Part shown: positions 49,043-59,510 of the stretch, one piece after another | Layout: every line of letters starts with the position of its first letter | Numbering within the stretch: the first letter of the stretch is position 1 | The notes under the pieces: model-generated | Seen by the model: the letters and a program-made list of their open reading frames with translations, nothing else | Told to the model about the DNA's origin: nothing | Database searches by the model: none | Source: CAJQHK01 sp038142525 | Lineage (GTDB): Bacteria > Pseudomonadota > Alphaproteobacteria > Rickettsiales > UBA1997 | DNA: 64,000 bases | Reading direction: 5' to 3' | NCBI GenBank assembly: GCA_038142525.1 | Contig: JAYQKE010000006.1 | Coordinates: 1-64,000, forward strand | Translations under genes and position numbers: made by a program

Positions 49043-50396
49043 ATAAAAATTTTTTCTGAAAAATGAAAAAATAGACAAAATTAAATAGGAAAATCAGAGG
49101 TTCCTTAAAGAAATGGGGATTCACTCCACAAAGACCATTAACCAAAGCGTTTAACAAAGACCCAAAAAGAGTAACTAAATTTTTACAAGAAGATTACCCT
49201 TTAATTAAAAATAAATGTAAAAAAGAAAAAGGAGAAATTCATTTTCTTGATGAGATGGGAATAAATAACAATAGCCACTCTTTTCTTAGAGGATATGGAA
49301 TAAAAGGAAATAAAGAATATCAGCCAGTCTTAACAAAATCAGTTAAAAGAGTAAGTACAAATATGGTTTCAACAATCAATAATAATGGTCATTTCAGATT
49401 TATGGTCTATGAAGAAAATATGAATATTGAAATATTTCTTAAATTTCTTAGACAATTAATTAAAAACCAAGATAAGAAAATATTCTTAATATTAGATAAT
49501 CTAAGAGTTCATCATGCTAAAAAAGTAAAAGAATGGCAACAAAAACATAAAGATAAAATAGAGTTCTATTTTCTTCCAGCATATTTCACCTGAATTAAAT
49601 CCAGATGAATTGGTTAATCAAGATGTTAAGGCAAATGCAGTAAAACATAGGTTAATTCATACAAAAGAAGAATTAAATAAAATAGTCAGATCATATTTAT
49701 ATTCTCTACAGAGAGATAAGCAAAAAATAAGAAATTTTTTCAAAAAGAAAAGTGTTAGATATATCTTAACCTAAAAGTCTACTAATTTATGAAAGTGGTA
49801 ATAATCAAAGGTAATCTTGATGAACTTAATGAGTTTTTTAATTTAATTTCCACAACTGCCAATCGTGGCCTGCAAATTAATGACATTATCTTAAAGAATC
49901 TTTCTGATGGCAAAATTGATGATTCTAATTTTACCATGCTTTCTATTGTTAATGTAGTTAAATTTGCCATTAAAGAATTTGCTTTTGAAGATAAAGGTCA
50001 AAAAAATCTAGTGACTCTAAATTTATCAGATGATTTTGAATTTTTTGGCTCCGAAACATTAATGATTTATGTTTTATTTAACCTACTGAAAAATGCTCTT
50101 CATCATAAGGCAAAAATAGAAATTTCTTTAGATTCAAAAAATAAAAAATTACATTTTAAAGATGAAGGTCTTGGAATTCCATCCGATAAGTTAGAATCAA
50201 TTTTTGATTCCTTTGTAACAAGTGGAAAATCTGGCGGAACCGGACTCGGTTTACCATTTTGCAAAAAAGTAATGTTGGCCTTTGGTGGCGATATTATTTG
50301 TAAATCACAAAAGGGCAATGGTGCAGAATTTATTTTAAGATTTTAATTATTTTTCTTCTCAAAATCATATTCTAAATGGTATTAAAGAAGTCGCTA

Positions 50397-51929
50397 TTAA
50401 TTAATATTCTTTTTATGTTCTATGGCCTCAATATCTTCAGAATCTATAACAACCCTGTAATGAGGATCTTCATCTGGATCAGTTTCAACAAATTTACTAC
50501 CCTTATCAAGTAGCGCCCTACAATCTTCACTTAAATGTAATAAATGTAATTTTTTCTTTAATTTTTTATATTTTTCAGCCAATTCATCAATTGCTTGTAA
50601 GGCCGAATGATCCCAAACTCTAGAATATTTAAAATCAATTGTTACATCCTTTGGATCATTTTTTGGATCAAATATTTTTTTAAAAGAAAAGATTGAAGCA
50701 AAAAATAAGTGGCCATGAAGAATATAAGTTTTTTTAGTCTTTTTACTCTCGGTCACAGCATGCAAACTTTTAGCACTATGCCAAGCAAAATTAAGGGCCG
50801 AAACTATAACGCCAATAATAACAGCAACTGCCAAATCAGTAAATACAGTAACGATAGAAACTAAAATTAAAACAAAAGCATCATTTTTTGGAATTTTTCT
50901 AATTATTCTAAAGCTAGACCATTCAAAAGTTCCTATAACAACAGCAATCATAATACCAGTCAAAGCTGCAACAGGAATTTGAGCAATCAGGCCAGAAGCA
51001 AATAGAATAAAGCAAAGTAAAAATAAAGCAGCAGAAATGCCAGAAATTCTACTTCTACCACCAGATTTAATATTAATCATACTTTGACCAATCATAGCAC
51101 AGCCACCCATACCGCCAAAAAAACCAGTGATAATATTGGCGCTACCTTGTGCTACACATTCTTTACTATTTCTACCTCTTGTTCCTGTCATTTCATCAAT
51201 TAAGGTCAAAGTTAGCAAAGATTCAATCAAGCCAATTGTCGCCAAAATAAAAGCATAGGGTAGAATAATTTTTAAAGTTTCAAAATTATAATCAATTGTT
51301 GGAATATTAAAAACAGGTAAGGAGCCTGAAATATCAGCTAAATCACCAACATTTTTTGAAGGTAAATCAAATAAAATAACGATCAGGAAAATTATTAAAA
51401 TTGCTCCAAGTGGTGCTGGAATAAATTTAGTGATTTTTGGTAAGAATTTAATTACTGCTAATGTTAATAAAACTAAAGCTAATGTTGTGTAAAGTAAATT
51501 ACCTTCCATCCAATTACCATCAATTTTAAATTGTGATAATTGTGATAAGAAAATCACAATAGCCAAACCATTAACAAAACCAAGCATTACAGGGTAGGGT
51601 ACCATTTTAATAAATTTACCAAGTCGTAAAAATCCAAATGTTACTTGAATTAAACCCATTAAAATTACTGTAGCAAATAGATATTGCACACCATGATTGG
51701 CAACAAGGCTAATCATAACAACGGCCAGAGCGCCAGTTGCACCAGAAATCATTCCTGGTCTACCGCCAAAGGCAGCAGTTATTAAGCCAACTAAAAAAGC
51801 AGCATAAAGACCAACTAACGGTTCTACCCCTGCAATGAATGAAAAGGCTACAGCTTCTGGAACTAATGCTAATGCAACTGTTAGACCGGATAAAATTTCA
51901 GTTTTATAATTTATATTTTTATTTATCAT
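50397..51929 (-). CDS. SulP-family anion transporter
   Basis: An intact 510-residue protein with about 12-14 hydrophobic helices. It begins with GLTVALALVPEAVAFSFIAG, has the SulP motif GLYAAFLVGLITAAFGGRPGMISG, and ends with a cytosolic STAS domain (VTIDFKYSRVWDHSALQAIDEL). SulP proteins carry sulfate, bicarbonate or dicarboxylates with Na or H. Which anion is used cannot be read from sequence. A sulfate ABC importer (cysTWA) is also encoded at 56646-59509. It follows eno on the same strand with a 95-base gap. Confidence 0.9.
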   Translation of the reverse strand: MINKNINYKTEILSGLTVALALVPEAVAFSFIAGVEPLVGLYAAFLVGLITAAFGGRPGMISGATGALAVVMISLVANHGVQYLFATVILMGLIQVTFGFLRLGKFIKMVPYPVMLGFVNGLAIVIFLSQLSQFKIDGNWMEGNLLYTTLALVLLTLAVIKFLPKITKFIPAPLGAILIIFLIVILFDLPSKNVGDLADISGSLPVFNIPTIDYNFETLKIILPYAFILATIGLIESLLTLTLIDEMTGTRGRNSKECVAQGSANIITGFFGGMGGCAMIGQSMINIKSGGRSRISGISAALFLLCFILFASGLIAQIPVAALTGIMIAVVIGTFEWSSFRIIRKIPKNDAFVLILVSIVTVFTDLAVAVIIGVIVSALNFAWHSAKSLHAVTESKKTKKTYILHGHLFFASIFSFKKIFDPKNDPKDVTIDFKYSRVWDHSALQAIDELAEKYKKLKKKLHLLHLSEDCRALLDKGSKFVETDPDEDPHYRVVIDSEDIEAIEHKKNIN

Positions 51930-52024
51930 TTAGTTAGTTTAATATATTTTTAGATAACTCTCTTTATAAGGGAGTTGAAGTAACTGAAAGTTTGCGGGGG
52001 TTCCTAATATTGAATCAAAGAGAA

Positions 52025-53275
52025 TTATAAAAATTCTTCTATTCTAATTAATTCATTATATTTTGCCGTCCTATCGGATCTACAAAGAGAACCAGTTTTT
52101 ATTTGCCCAGCATTGGTAGCAATAGCAATATGAGAAATAGTATTATCTTCAGTTTCACCAGATCTATGCGAAATAATAGTTTTATAGTTATTTTCTTGAG
52201 CTAATTTAATGGTTTCTAAAGTTTCACTCAAAGTGCCAATTTGATTAACTTTAATTAAAATTGCATTGGCCATTTTTTGATCAATACCTTTTTGTAAAAT
52301 TTCCTTATTAGTTACAAAAAGATCATCTCCAACTAAAGTAATTTTATCACCCAAAATTTCAGTAATTTTTCTCCAACCATCAAAATCATCTTCTGCCATA
52401 GCATCTTCAATGGAAATAATTGGATATTTATCACAAAGATTTTGATAATATTTAATCAATTCATCAGAATTTAAAATTTTACCCTCACCTTTGAGATTAT
52501 ATTGACCATTATCATAAAATTCAGTAGATGCGAGATCAAGAGCGAAGACAACATCTTTGCCAACCTCATATCCTGAAACTATAATTGCTTTTGAAATAAA
52601 ATCTAAAGCCTCCTCGGCAGAATCTAAATCAGGTGCAAAACCGCCTTCATCGCCAACATTAGTATTGTGATTTGAATCTTTAAGAATTTTTTTAAGATTA
52701 TGAAAAATCTCAGCTCCCATTCTAATAGCATCAGAAATTGACCCAGCGGAGATGGGCATAACCATAAATTCTTGAATATCAATTTTATTATCAGCATGCT
52801 CCCCCCATTTAGAATATTCATCATAGGAATTGGCATTAAATCTGCTGACTCATTATTTAAAATATTTCGAGCAATATATTGAAAAAGAGATAATTTAAGG
52901 CAATTTGCACCAGCTTTAGCAACGGCCAAAGATATCGCCAAAATTGCATTAGCTCCTAGATTAGATTTATTCTTCGTGCCATCAATTTTTAACATAATTT
53001 CATCTATTCTGTTTTGATTAAAAACAGATTCGCCAATTAATTCCTTTGCAATAATTTCATTAACATTTTTTTTTAGCTTTTAAAACACCTTTGCCCAAAT
53101 AGCGGTTTTTATCATTATCTCTAAGTTCAAATGCTTCTAAACTACCAGTGGAAGCGCCACTTGGAACAGAAGCTCTACCAATTGTACCATCTTCTAAAAT
53201 TACATCAGCTTCTAATGTTGGATTTCCTCTTGAGTCCAGAATTTCCCTTGCGATAATAGATTCTATCTTTGCCAT
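52025..53275 (-). CDS. eno: Enolase, two frameshifts
   Basis: About 417 residues when joined. The N-terminal block is AREILDSRGNPTLEADV and GASTGSLEAFELRDND; after an extra A near 53072 the second part runs LGANAILAISLAVAKAGA to MPIPMMNILNGG; after a missing G near 52801-52806 the third gives EHADNKIDIQEFMVMP, NVGDEGGFAPDL, SIEDAMAEDDFDGW, VGDDLFVTN, and SHRSGETEDNTI. All active-site blocks are present. Enolase interconverts 2-phosphoglycerate and phosphoenolpyruvate. It is divergent from the gene at 53364. Confidence 0.95.
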
Positions 53276-53363
53276 ATTGACTTACTTATTTTTTTAGTTA
53301 ACAATTATTATAATTTGGTATTTCTCCAAAAAGAACATCTTATTAATCATAATTTAATTATCA

Positions 53364-54011
53364 ATGAGTGAATTAGATCAAATCAAAAAGGAAGCTCAGA
53401 TTGAAATTGTCACTACAAAATTATTAGAATTTTATAAAAATAATAAAAAGAAGGTAATTTTTTCTGGCATTTTTGTTTTTTTTCTAGCTATTTTTGTTGT
53501 AACCTATTCTTTTCATATCAAAAATATCAATCAAAAATATTCAGTAATATTACAAGAATTATTTTTACAAGATGATTTTGATAATAAAAAATTACAGGAA
53601 TTAGTTGAGCAAAATAATTCTAAAGCCATTAAGTTAGTTGCTTCTATGCAATATGCTAAAATTTTAATTAGAGAAGCTAAGATTGATGAGGCTATAAATT
53701 TATATTTAACAATTAATAAGGATAGGGATCATGATCAATTTTTTAGGGAATATGCTGGATTGATGGCCATTAAATATTTGATAGAAAAAAATGATAATAA
53801 AAAATATGATATATTAAATATTATCAATAGAATTGAAAAAGATTCATCAAATTTAAAAGATCATATTACTGAACAAAAGGCGATATATTTTTGGAAAAAT
53901 AAGATGATTAAAGAGTCTGAAGAGATATTTCAGAAATTATTAAAAAATATTGAAACTCCAGAAAAAATAAGGCAGAGAGCAAGAATAATGATAGAAATCG
54001 GCATTAACTAA
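53364..54011 (+). CDS. YfgM/DUF2659-like anchored TPR protein
   Basis: A 215-residue protein with one membrane helix (about residues 33-50) followed by a helical domain with TPR-like repeats (MQYAKILIREAKIDEAINLYL, SEEIFQKLLKN). It resembles Rickettsiales DUF2659/YfgM-like proteins, where YfgM is an accessory of the periplasmic folding machinery near SecYEG. No catalytic residue is visible. The gene starts 88 bases from the divergent eno. Confidence 0.65.
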   Translation: MSELDQIKKEAQIEIVTTKLLEFYKNNKKKVIFSGIFVFFLAIFVVTYSFHIKNINQKYSVILQELFLQDDFDNKKLQELVEQNNSKAIKLVASMQYAKILIREAKIDEAINLYLTINKDRDHDQFFREYAGLMAIKYLIEKNDNKKYDILNIINRIEKDSSNLKDHITEQKAIYFWKNKMIKESEEIFQKLLKNIETPEKIRQRARIMIEIGIN

Positions 54012-54016
54012 ACTTT

Positions 54017-54882
54017 ATGAAATTTAAATTTATATTTTTTATTACATTATTATCTTTTTACTTTAATTCACATGCTAAAAGTGAGGGTAAAATATATTTT
54101 ACTAAGAGCGAAAATAGAGAAATAAGCCAATGCAATGATTCACATGCTCTATTGGTATTTTCAGAAGAGGATAATTCAAATATTCATGAAAAAGAAGCTG
54201 ATAAAAAAATATATCCAGCATCGCTAGTAAAATTGATGACAGCTTATTTAACTTTTGATGCTATTGAAAAAAAGAATTATCATTGGATCAGCTTTTAACT
54301 GTTTCTCCTAGAGGTAATTTCACTTCCTATATCAATAAAATTACAACTTTACATTTGAAAATTGGTGACAATATCACTGTTAAGGATGCTTTATACGGCA
54401 TGATCATTAAATCATTTAATGGTGCAGCAGTTACTTTGGCTGAAACAATCGCTGGTAATGAGTGGAAATTTGCTCAAATGATGAATGATAAGGCTCATCA
54501 AATTGGCATGTATAATACAAATTTTAGAAATGCTTCTGGCCTACATGATCCTAATCAATATACAACAGCTTATGATTTAAAGAAATTAGTCATATCTATA
54601 AAAAATAAATTTCCTAAATATTACAAAATTTTTGCTATGAAAGAGATAGAATTATTAGATCAAAAATTTACTAGCCATAATAATGTTTTATTAACATATC
54701 CTGGAGCAGAGGGTATGAAAACTGGCTTTACTTCACTTGCAGGATTTAATTTAATCAGTGCTGCACATAAAAATAACAATAGAATTTTTTCAATTTTACT
54801 GTCATGTGAATCTTCTGATATTAGAAATAAGGCAACAAAAGATTTATTAGATAATGCTTTTGCTAAATTGGAGAAAAGGTAA
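54017..54882 (+). CDS. dacA: D-alanyl-D-alanine carboxypeptidase, frameshifted
   Basis: About 288 residues when joined. A signal peptide ends near SHAKS. The S11 motifs are the nucleophile SLVKLMTAYL, the SxN SFNGAAVTLAE and KTG in GMKTGFTSLAG. The phase changes in an A-run near 54271 (one A missing), joining EKKE to LSLDQLLTVS. It trims pentapeptide side chains of peptidoglycan. The protein lacks the usual C-terminal anchor domain of E. coli PBP5. It follows the TPR gene by 5 bases. Confidence 0.9.
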
Positions 54883-54908
54883 AATAGTCATTCCTATAAT
54901 TGAATAAT

Positions 54909-55562
54909 ATGAAAAGAAAGAAGCAGAAGGAGGTTAAAGTTAAAAGTTGGTATTATGATCGATATGTTATGGTTCTAATACAAAGAAATATTTTATTATT
55001 TATGGTTATAGCATCACTTATTGCTATTGCCTTTGGTATGGTATTTGTTAAATATGTTACTGCTACCAAATCTTTAGAACCCTATGTTGTTGAAATTGAA
55101 GAAAAAACTGGTATAGCAACAGTTGTTGACACTATGTCCGCTAAAAAATTTACTGGTGACGAATTAACCAAACAATATTTTATTAATCAATTTATCAATG
55201 CTTTTAAATCATATAATCCAAAAACTTATAATTCTGATCGTGAGTTAGTTAGATTATTGTCATCTTCTAAATCTGATGTTTTTACCAAATATAAAGAACG
55301 TATTAATCCTAACCAGTTAGGACTAAATTCTTATATTAAAATAAAAATTAAATCTATTATTTTTACTTCTGACAATAATGCTCAAATCAGAATCTTACAA
55401 GAATCTTTAATAGATGGCGAATCTTCTACTAAACATGAAATGATAACAATAGGTTTTAAATTTTTTCCAGAAATGAATTTAACTTATCAAGAGAGGATGA
55501 TTAATCCATTTGGCTTCCAGATTTTGGAATATTCTTCTATTGAGGAGAAAATAAATTATTAA
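54909..55562 (+). CDS. virB8: VirB8 type IV secretion protein
   Basis: An intact 217-residue bitopic inner-membrane protein: an N-terminal cytosolic part, one helix (ILLFMVIASLIAIAFGMVF), and a periplasmic NTF2-like domain with KYVTATKSLEPYVVEIEEK and the C-terminal NPFGFQILEY, matching the conserved NPxG of VirB8. It forms part of the inner-membrane platform of the P-type (rvh) system. The ATG at 54909 is chosen over an upstream TTG. Only virB9 follows; the rest of the operon is not here. In Rickettsiales virB8 and virB9 are often duplicated and scattered. Confidence 0.92.
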   Translation: MKRKKQKEVKVKSWYYDRYVMVLIQRNILLFMVIASLIAIAFGMVFVKYVTATKSLEPYVVEIEEKTGIATVVDTMSAKKFTGDELTKQYFINQFINAFKSYNPKTYNSDRELVRLLSSSKSDVFTKYKERINPNQLGLNSYIKIKIKSIIFTSDNNAQIRILQESLIDGESSTKHEMITIGFKFFPEMNLTYQERMINPFGFQILEYSSIEEKINY

Positions 55563-55566
55563 ATAA

Positions 55567-56583
55567 ATGGTTATTTTTAATATTATTTTAGCAAAATTCT
55601 CATTGTTATTTTTATTATTAATCCAAACATTAAAGGGCAAATATATTTTTAGAATAATTTCTGATAATCAATCAAATTTTAAATTTAAGACAAGAATGTT
55701 ATCTCAAATACTTAAATTTAATTTTTTATTAAAATTGATTAGAAAGATTTTTGTAAAGAAAGTAGGCTATTTATTGTTTATATTAACATTAAATTCCAAT
55801 AGTGTTTTTTCTGAAGAAATACCAATTACAACTGATTCAAGAATTAAAACATTAGTTTATAATGTAAATGAAATATATCAGATGAAGTTTCATTAAGGCT
55901 ATCAATCATATATTGAATTTGCAGAAAATGAAAAGATAGAAACCATTTCCGTAGGAGAGTCTTTTGCTTGGAGATTTACCCCAATGGGTCAAAGATTATT
56001 TGTAAGACCTCTAGAAATTTCTGCTCATACCAATATGACAGTCATTACTAATAAGAGAACTTATCATTTTGATATAAAATCTGGCGAATATGATGGCAAA
56101 GTGGATGAAGAATTGGTTTATGTTGTTAGATTTTACTATCCAGAAATTTTAGAAGAAGTTGTTAAAACTCCAGCAATCAAAGATCCTAAGCCAAAAGCAT
56201 TACCAAAAAAACCAGCAGATAAACCAAAATTTGAGGGTTTGCCGACCAAAAGAAGTATTTATGAAAGGGTTGATGTTCGATATAATGAATTATTAAAGCG
56301 CGGTTCTCAAAGAAATTTTGACTATAAAATGGTTGGTTTATCTTATGATCTTATGCCAAAAAAAATATTTAATGATAAAAATAGAACATATTTCCAATTT
56401 AAAAATGATAATTTAGTTATACCGTCAATTTTTGCTGTGGATATGCTTGGTAATGAAAGACCTTTGAATTATATTATAGAAGATGGTTCTGTAGTTGTGG
56501 AAACTGTTGAATTACAATTTAGTTTAAGATTGGGTAATAGTTTATTATGCGTTTTCAATGATAGTATTGATAAGTTTAAATAG
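55567..56583 (+). CDS. virB9: VirB9 type IV secretion protein, in-frame stop
   Basis: Frame 55567-56583, with TAA at 55894-55896 in place of a codon in QMKFH-x-GYQSYIEFAENE, where Tyr is usual. The signal peptide appears late, around LLFILTLNSNSVFS, so the real start may be further downstream than 55567. The protein has VGESFAWRFTPMGQRLFVRP, ITNKRTYHFDIK, and a C-terminal domain with RSIYERVDVRYNELLKRG and VVVETVELQFSLRLGN. VirB9 is a periplasmic/outer-membrane core component that binds VirB7 and VirB10. Confidence 0.9.
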
Positions 56584-56645
56584 ATATTGACGATAATAAA
56601 TAAAAAAACTATGATGGGGTTCGACTTTAATTTACTGACGGATTG

Positions 56646-57466
56646 ATGAATCTACGAAATTCTAAAAATATTATTCCTGGTTTTAATATAACATTATCAT
56701 TTACCTTAATTTATTTGATAATCATAGTTATATTACCTCTTTCTGGTTTATTTTTTGTAACTGCAAAATTAAGTTTTTCAGAATTTATTGCTAATGTTAC
56801 TGAGCCTCAAGTAGTTGCGGCTTATAAGGTTAGTTTTTTTAGCTCCTTTATTGTCGCCATTATTAGTGGTGTTTTTGGTTTGATAATTGCTTGGGTTCTA
56901 GCTAAATATGATTTTTATGGTAAAAAAATATTAGATTATTTTGTTGATTTACCATTTGCAATTCCAACTGCAGTTTCTGGTATTACTTTGGTTGCGCTTT
57001 ATGCTAAAAATGGCTGGATAGGATCTATTTTTGATAAATTTGGTATAGAGATAGCATTCACCAAAACTGGCATTATTATTGCTTTAATTTTTGTTGGCTT
57101 TCCTTTTGTTGTTAGAACTGTTGAACCAATTATTAAGGATTTGGATCGCGAACTTGAAGAAGCTTCTGCTAGTTTAGGTTCAAATAAATTTCAAACTTTT
57201 TCAAAGTAACATTGCCAATAATTTTTCCAGCTCTTTTAACTGGTATAACTACTTCTTTTGCTAGAGCGCTTGGAGAATATGGATCTGTTATTTTTATAGC
57301 TGGCAATATGCCTATGATGACTGAAATTGTCCCTCTTGTTATTATCACAAAATTGGAACAATATGATTATGATGGTGCTACTTCTATAGCTTTACTAATG
57401 CTTCTGATATCTTTTGTCATGCTTTTAGTAATAAATTATTTACAAAAATTGACTCAAAGAAGATGA
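56646..57466 (+). CDS. cysT: CysT, sulfate ABC permease, frameshifted
   Basis: About 272 residues when joined: FNITLSFTLIYLIIIVILPL, GLIIAWVLAKYDFYGKK and VDLPFAIPTAVSGITLVALY, then after a missing T near 57198 the EAA-loop region continues FKVTLPIIFPALLTGITTSF and FARALGEYGSVIFIAGN. It is an inner-membrane subunit of the sulfate/thiosulfate ABC importer. The start is ATG 56646; TTG at 56643 is also open. The stop overlaps cysW by four bases. No sulfate-binding protein gene is near. Confidence 0.88.
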
Positions 57467-58302
57467 ATTTTTTTAGTAAAAATAAATTAATATTACCAAC
57501 TGGTAGCTATGCTTTAACAAGATATTTTTTAATATTTTTAGCAATATTATTTCTGCTCTCATTTGTTTTTCTGCCAGTTATTGTGATATTCATCAATGCT
57601 TTTAAAGGTGGGGTTGATCTGTATATCAAATCCATATTAGATGATGAGGCAATTTGCAGACTATTAAGCTGACCTTATTAGTCATGACCATATCTGTACC
57701 TTTAAATACAATATTTGGAATATGTGCTTCTTGGCTTATTGCTAAATATGATTTTTATGGTAAAAAAATACTTTTAGCCTTGATAGATTTGCCATTCTCA
57801 GTTTCTCCGGTAATTGCTGGTTTAATATATGTTTTGTTATTTGGTTCTTATAATGCTTTTGGATCTTGGTTAATAGAAAATGATCTGGATATTATTTTTG
57901 CTGTTCCTGGAATTGTTATTGCTACGATATTTGTTACTTTTCCCTTTATTGCCAAAGAATTAATTCCTTTAATGGAAACAAGGCTCGTCAGAAGAAGAAG
58001 TCGCTATTAGTCTTGGTGCTGGAGGATTTAAAACATTTATGTTTGTAACATTGCCCAATATTAAGTGGGCATTATTATATGGTGTTTTACTTTGCAATGC
58101 TAGGGCTATGGGAGAGTTTGGCGCTGTATCGGTAGTTTCTGGCCATATTAAGGGTTTAACAAATACAATTCCTCTCCATGTTGAAATATTATATAATGAA
58201 TATAATTTTGTTGTCGCCTTCGCTGTGGCATCTATACTCACTGTGATGGCTTTATTTACATTACTATTAAAATCTGTAATAGAAGGTAAAATACATAAAT
58301 AA
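57463..58302 (+). CDS. cysW: CysW, sulfate ABC permease, two frameshifts
   Basis: About 280 residues when joined. The parts are FLIFLAILFLLSFVFLPVI, then after a phase change near 57652 TIKLTLLVMTISVPLNTIFG and IDLPFSVSPVIAGLIYVLLF, then after another near 57976 QGSSEEEVAISLGAGGFKTF and NARAMGEFGAVSVVSGHIKG. The repeated KYDFYGKK segment shows kinship with CysT. It pairs with CysT as permease for CysA. ATGA coupling to cysT. Confidence 0.88.
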
Positions 58303-58315
58303 TACTAAAAAATTA

Positions 58316-59509
58316 ATGGCTATAAAAGTTCAGGAAATAAATAAATCTTTTAGTGGAATCAGGATTCTAAAAGATATAAATTTAGATATTGGTTCGGGTG
58401 AGTTAATTGCTTTGATTGGTCCATCAGGTTCAGGAAAAACAACTTTGCTTAGAATTATTGCTGGTTTAGAATTTGCAAATTCTGGAAATGTTTTTCTTGG
58501 TAATGAAAATGTCAATAATGTTCATATTAAGGATCGAGATGTTGGTTTTGTCTTTCAAAATTATGCTCTATTTAAAAATATGAATGTCTTTGATAATATT
58601 GCTTTTGGTCTTAAGGTTGGTAAAAGAAAAAAAATATATAATAAGGATAAAATCAAAGAAGAAGTAGATAAATTATTGGAGTTAATTCGTTTAAAGCATC
58701 TTGCTCATCGATATCCTTCAGAATTATCTGGTGGCCAAAGACAGAGAGTTGCTCTAGCAAGGTCGCTTGCAATTAAACCGAAATATTTATTATTAGATGA
58801 GCCTTTTGGCGCTCTTGATGCTAAAGTTAGAAAAGAACTTAGAACTTGGCTTCGCAGATTACATAATGAATCTCATATTACTACTATATTTGTTACCCAT
58901 GATCAGGAGGAGGCGATGGAAGTTGCTGATAAAATAGTAGTTATGGGTGAGGGTAGGATACAGCAAATCGGAAATTCTGGTGAAATTTATCACGATCCCA
59001 ATAATATGTTTGTCTATAATTTCTTAGGTGAATATAATGAATTTGCTGGTTTTAAGGATGAAGAAGGTAATGTGCATTTATCCACAACTGACAAGGTTAA
59101 TTTTAGTCAAGAATTTGCTAGAAAAATACATCCAAGAAATTGGTTAAATAAATATGTTTCGGTTAATTCAAAGATTATCGCTAAAAAAATAGGGTTAAAG
59201 GCAGTTGAAAATAAGGATGATGTTAAAAAGGAAATTAAACGTAGTAAGAAGGAAAATAGTAATAATGTTATAATATTTGCCAGGCCTCATGAGATGGAGA
59301 TAAGTAGAAAAAGAGAATTTGAAGAATCTATAGAATCTGAATTATCTCACATTAATCCAGCAGGTTTTTCCGTTAAGTTAGAATTTCAGGCAAAAAATAT
59401 TTTTAAATTAATCCAAGTTGAGATTACTCATGAATTTGCCGAGGAGTTAAATTTGAAGATAGGGGAAGTTTTTTATATTAGACCTAAAAAATTAAGAATT
59501 TTTGAATAA
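58316..59509 (+). CDS. cysA: CysA, sulfate ABC transporter ATPase
   Basis: An intact 397-residue ATPase. Walker A GPSGSGKTTLLRI, Q-loop FVFQNYALF, signature LSGGQRQRVALARSLA, Walker B YLLLDEPFGALDA and switch His in FVTHDQEEAMEVAD. A C-terminal regulatory part of about 160 residues is typical of CysA-type ATPases. It powers the CysT/CysW permease. It starts 13 bases after cysW. With SulP at 50397 it gives two routes for anions such as sulfate. Confidence 0.95.
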   Translation: MAIKVQEINKSFSGIRILKDINLDIGSGELIALIGPSGSGKTTLLRIIAGLEFANSGNVFLGNENVNNVHIKDRDVGFVFQNYALFKNMNVFDNIAFGLKVGKRKKIYNKDKIKEEVDKLLELIRLKHLAHRYPSELSGGQRQRVALARSLAIKPKYLLLDEPFGALDAKVRKELRTWLRRLHNESHITTIFVTHDQEEAMEVADKIVVMGEGRIQQIGNSGEIYHDPNNMFVYNFLGEYNEFAGFKDEEGNVHLSTTDKVNFSQEFARKIHPRNWLNKYVSVNSKIIAKKIGLKAVENKDDVKKEIKRSKKENSNNVIIFARPHEMEISRKREFEESIESELSHINPAGFSVKLEFQAKNIFKLIQVEITHEFAEELNLKIGEVFYIRPKKLRIFE

Positions 59510-59510
59510 A

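Larger units (their letters stand above)
47753..49104 (+). mobile_element. IS5-like element, 1,352 bp, MITE relative
   Basis: It begins GGAACCTCTGAAAAACC and ends with AAAATCAGAGGTTCC; the outer 11 bases are perfect inverted repeats. One transposase fills it, with a stem-loop after the gene. The same ends bound the MITEs at 20681, 28421 and 46536. No clean duplication is seen at the insertion, consistent with a deletion of neighbouring IS630 sequence. Confidence 0.85.
47433..49773 (+). pseudogene. IS630 transposase, interrupted
   Basis: The N-terminal helix-turn-helix part begins MEIQNIRNLSQESKMLIRKQ and has WKEVMEIFSIGRSSLGKWLKEY, then FALWTIK. After the inner element the frame gives KKWGFTPQRPLTKAF and the DDE residues in HFLDEMGI, FLILDNLRVHHAK and, after an extra T near 49588, SPELNPDELVNQDVK. 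The C-terminal end is near SVRYILT. Interruption, deletion and shift together make it inactive. Confidence 0.85.
47380..49798 (+). mobile_element. IS630-family element, interrupted by an IS5-like element
   Basis: Ends are long inverted repeats; CTTTCATAAATTAGTAGAC is common to both, and the match continues to about 30 bases with one mismatch. TA is doubled at 47378-47379 and 49799-49800, the IS630 target. The transposase has an N-terminal part at 47433-47752 and a C-terminal part from 49105. An inserted second element (47753-49104) separates them, and roughly 25 residues between FALWTIK and KKWGFTPQ are missing, so a small deletion accompanied the insertion. Confidence 0.85.
47287..50346 (+). 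pseudogene. Small histidine kinase split by IS630 element
   Basis: The first part reads LKSLAGSIAHESRNSLAAIK with phosphoacceptor His15 to 47379; the second part from 49799 continues in phase with IIKGNLDELNEFFNLISTTA, the N-box FNLLKNALHHK, G1 DEGLGIPSDKL and G2 GGTGLGLPFCKK to 50346. Removing the IS and one TA gives about 230 residues: HisKA plus HATPase_c with no sensor or membrane part. Such short kinases resemble the core of LuxQ/CqsS-like proteins. A truncated paralogue lies at 17058. It is inactive as read. Confidence 0.85.
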
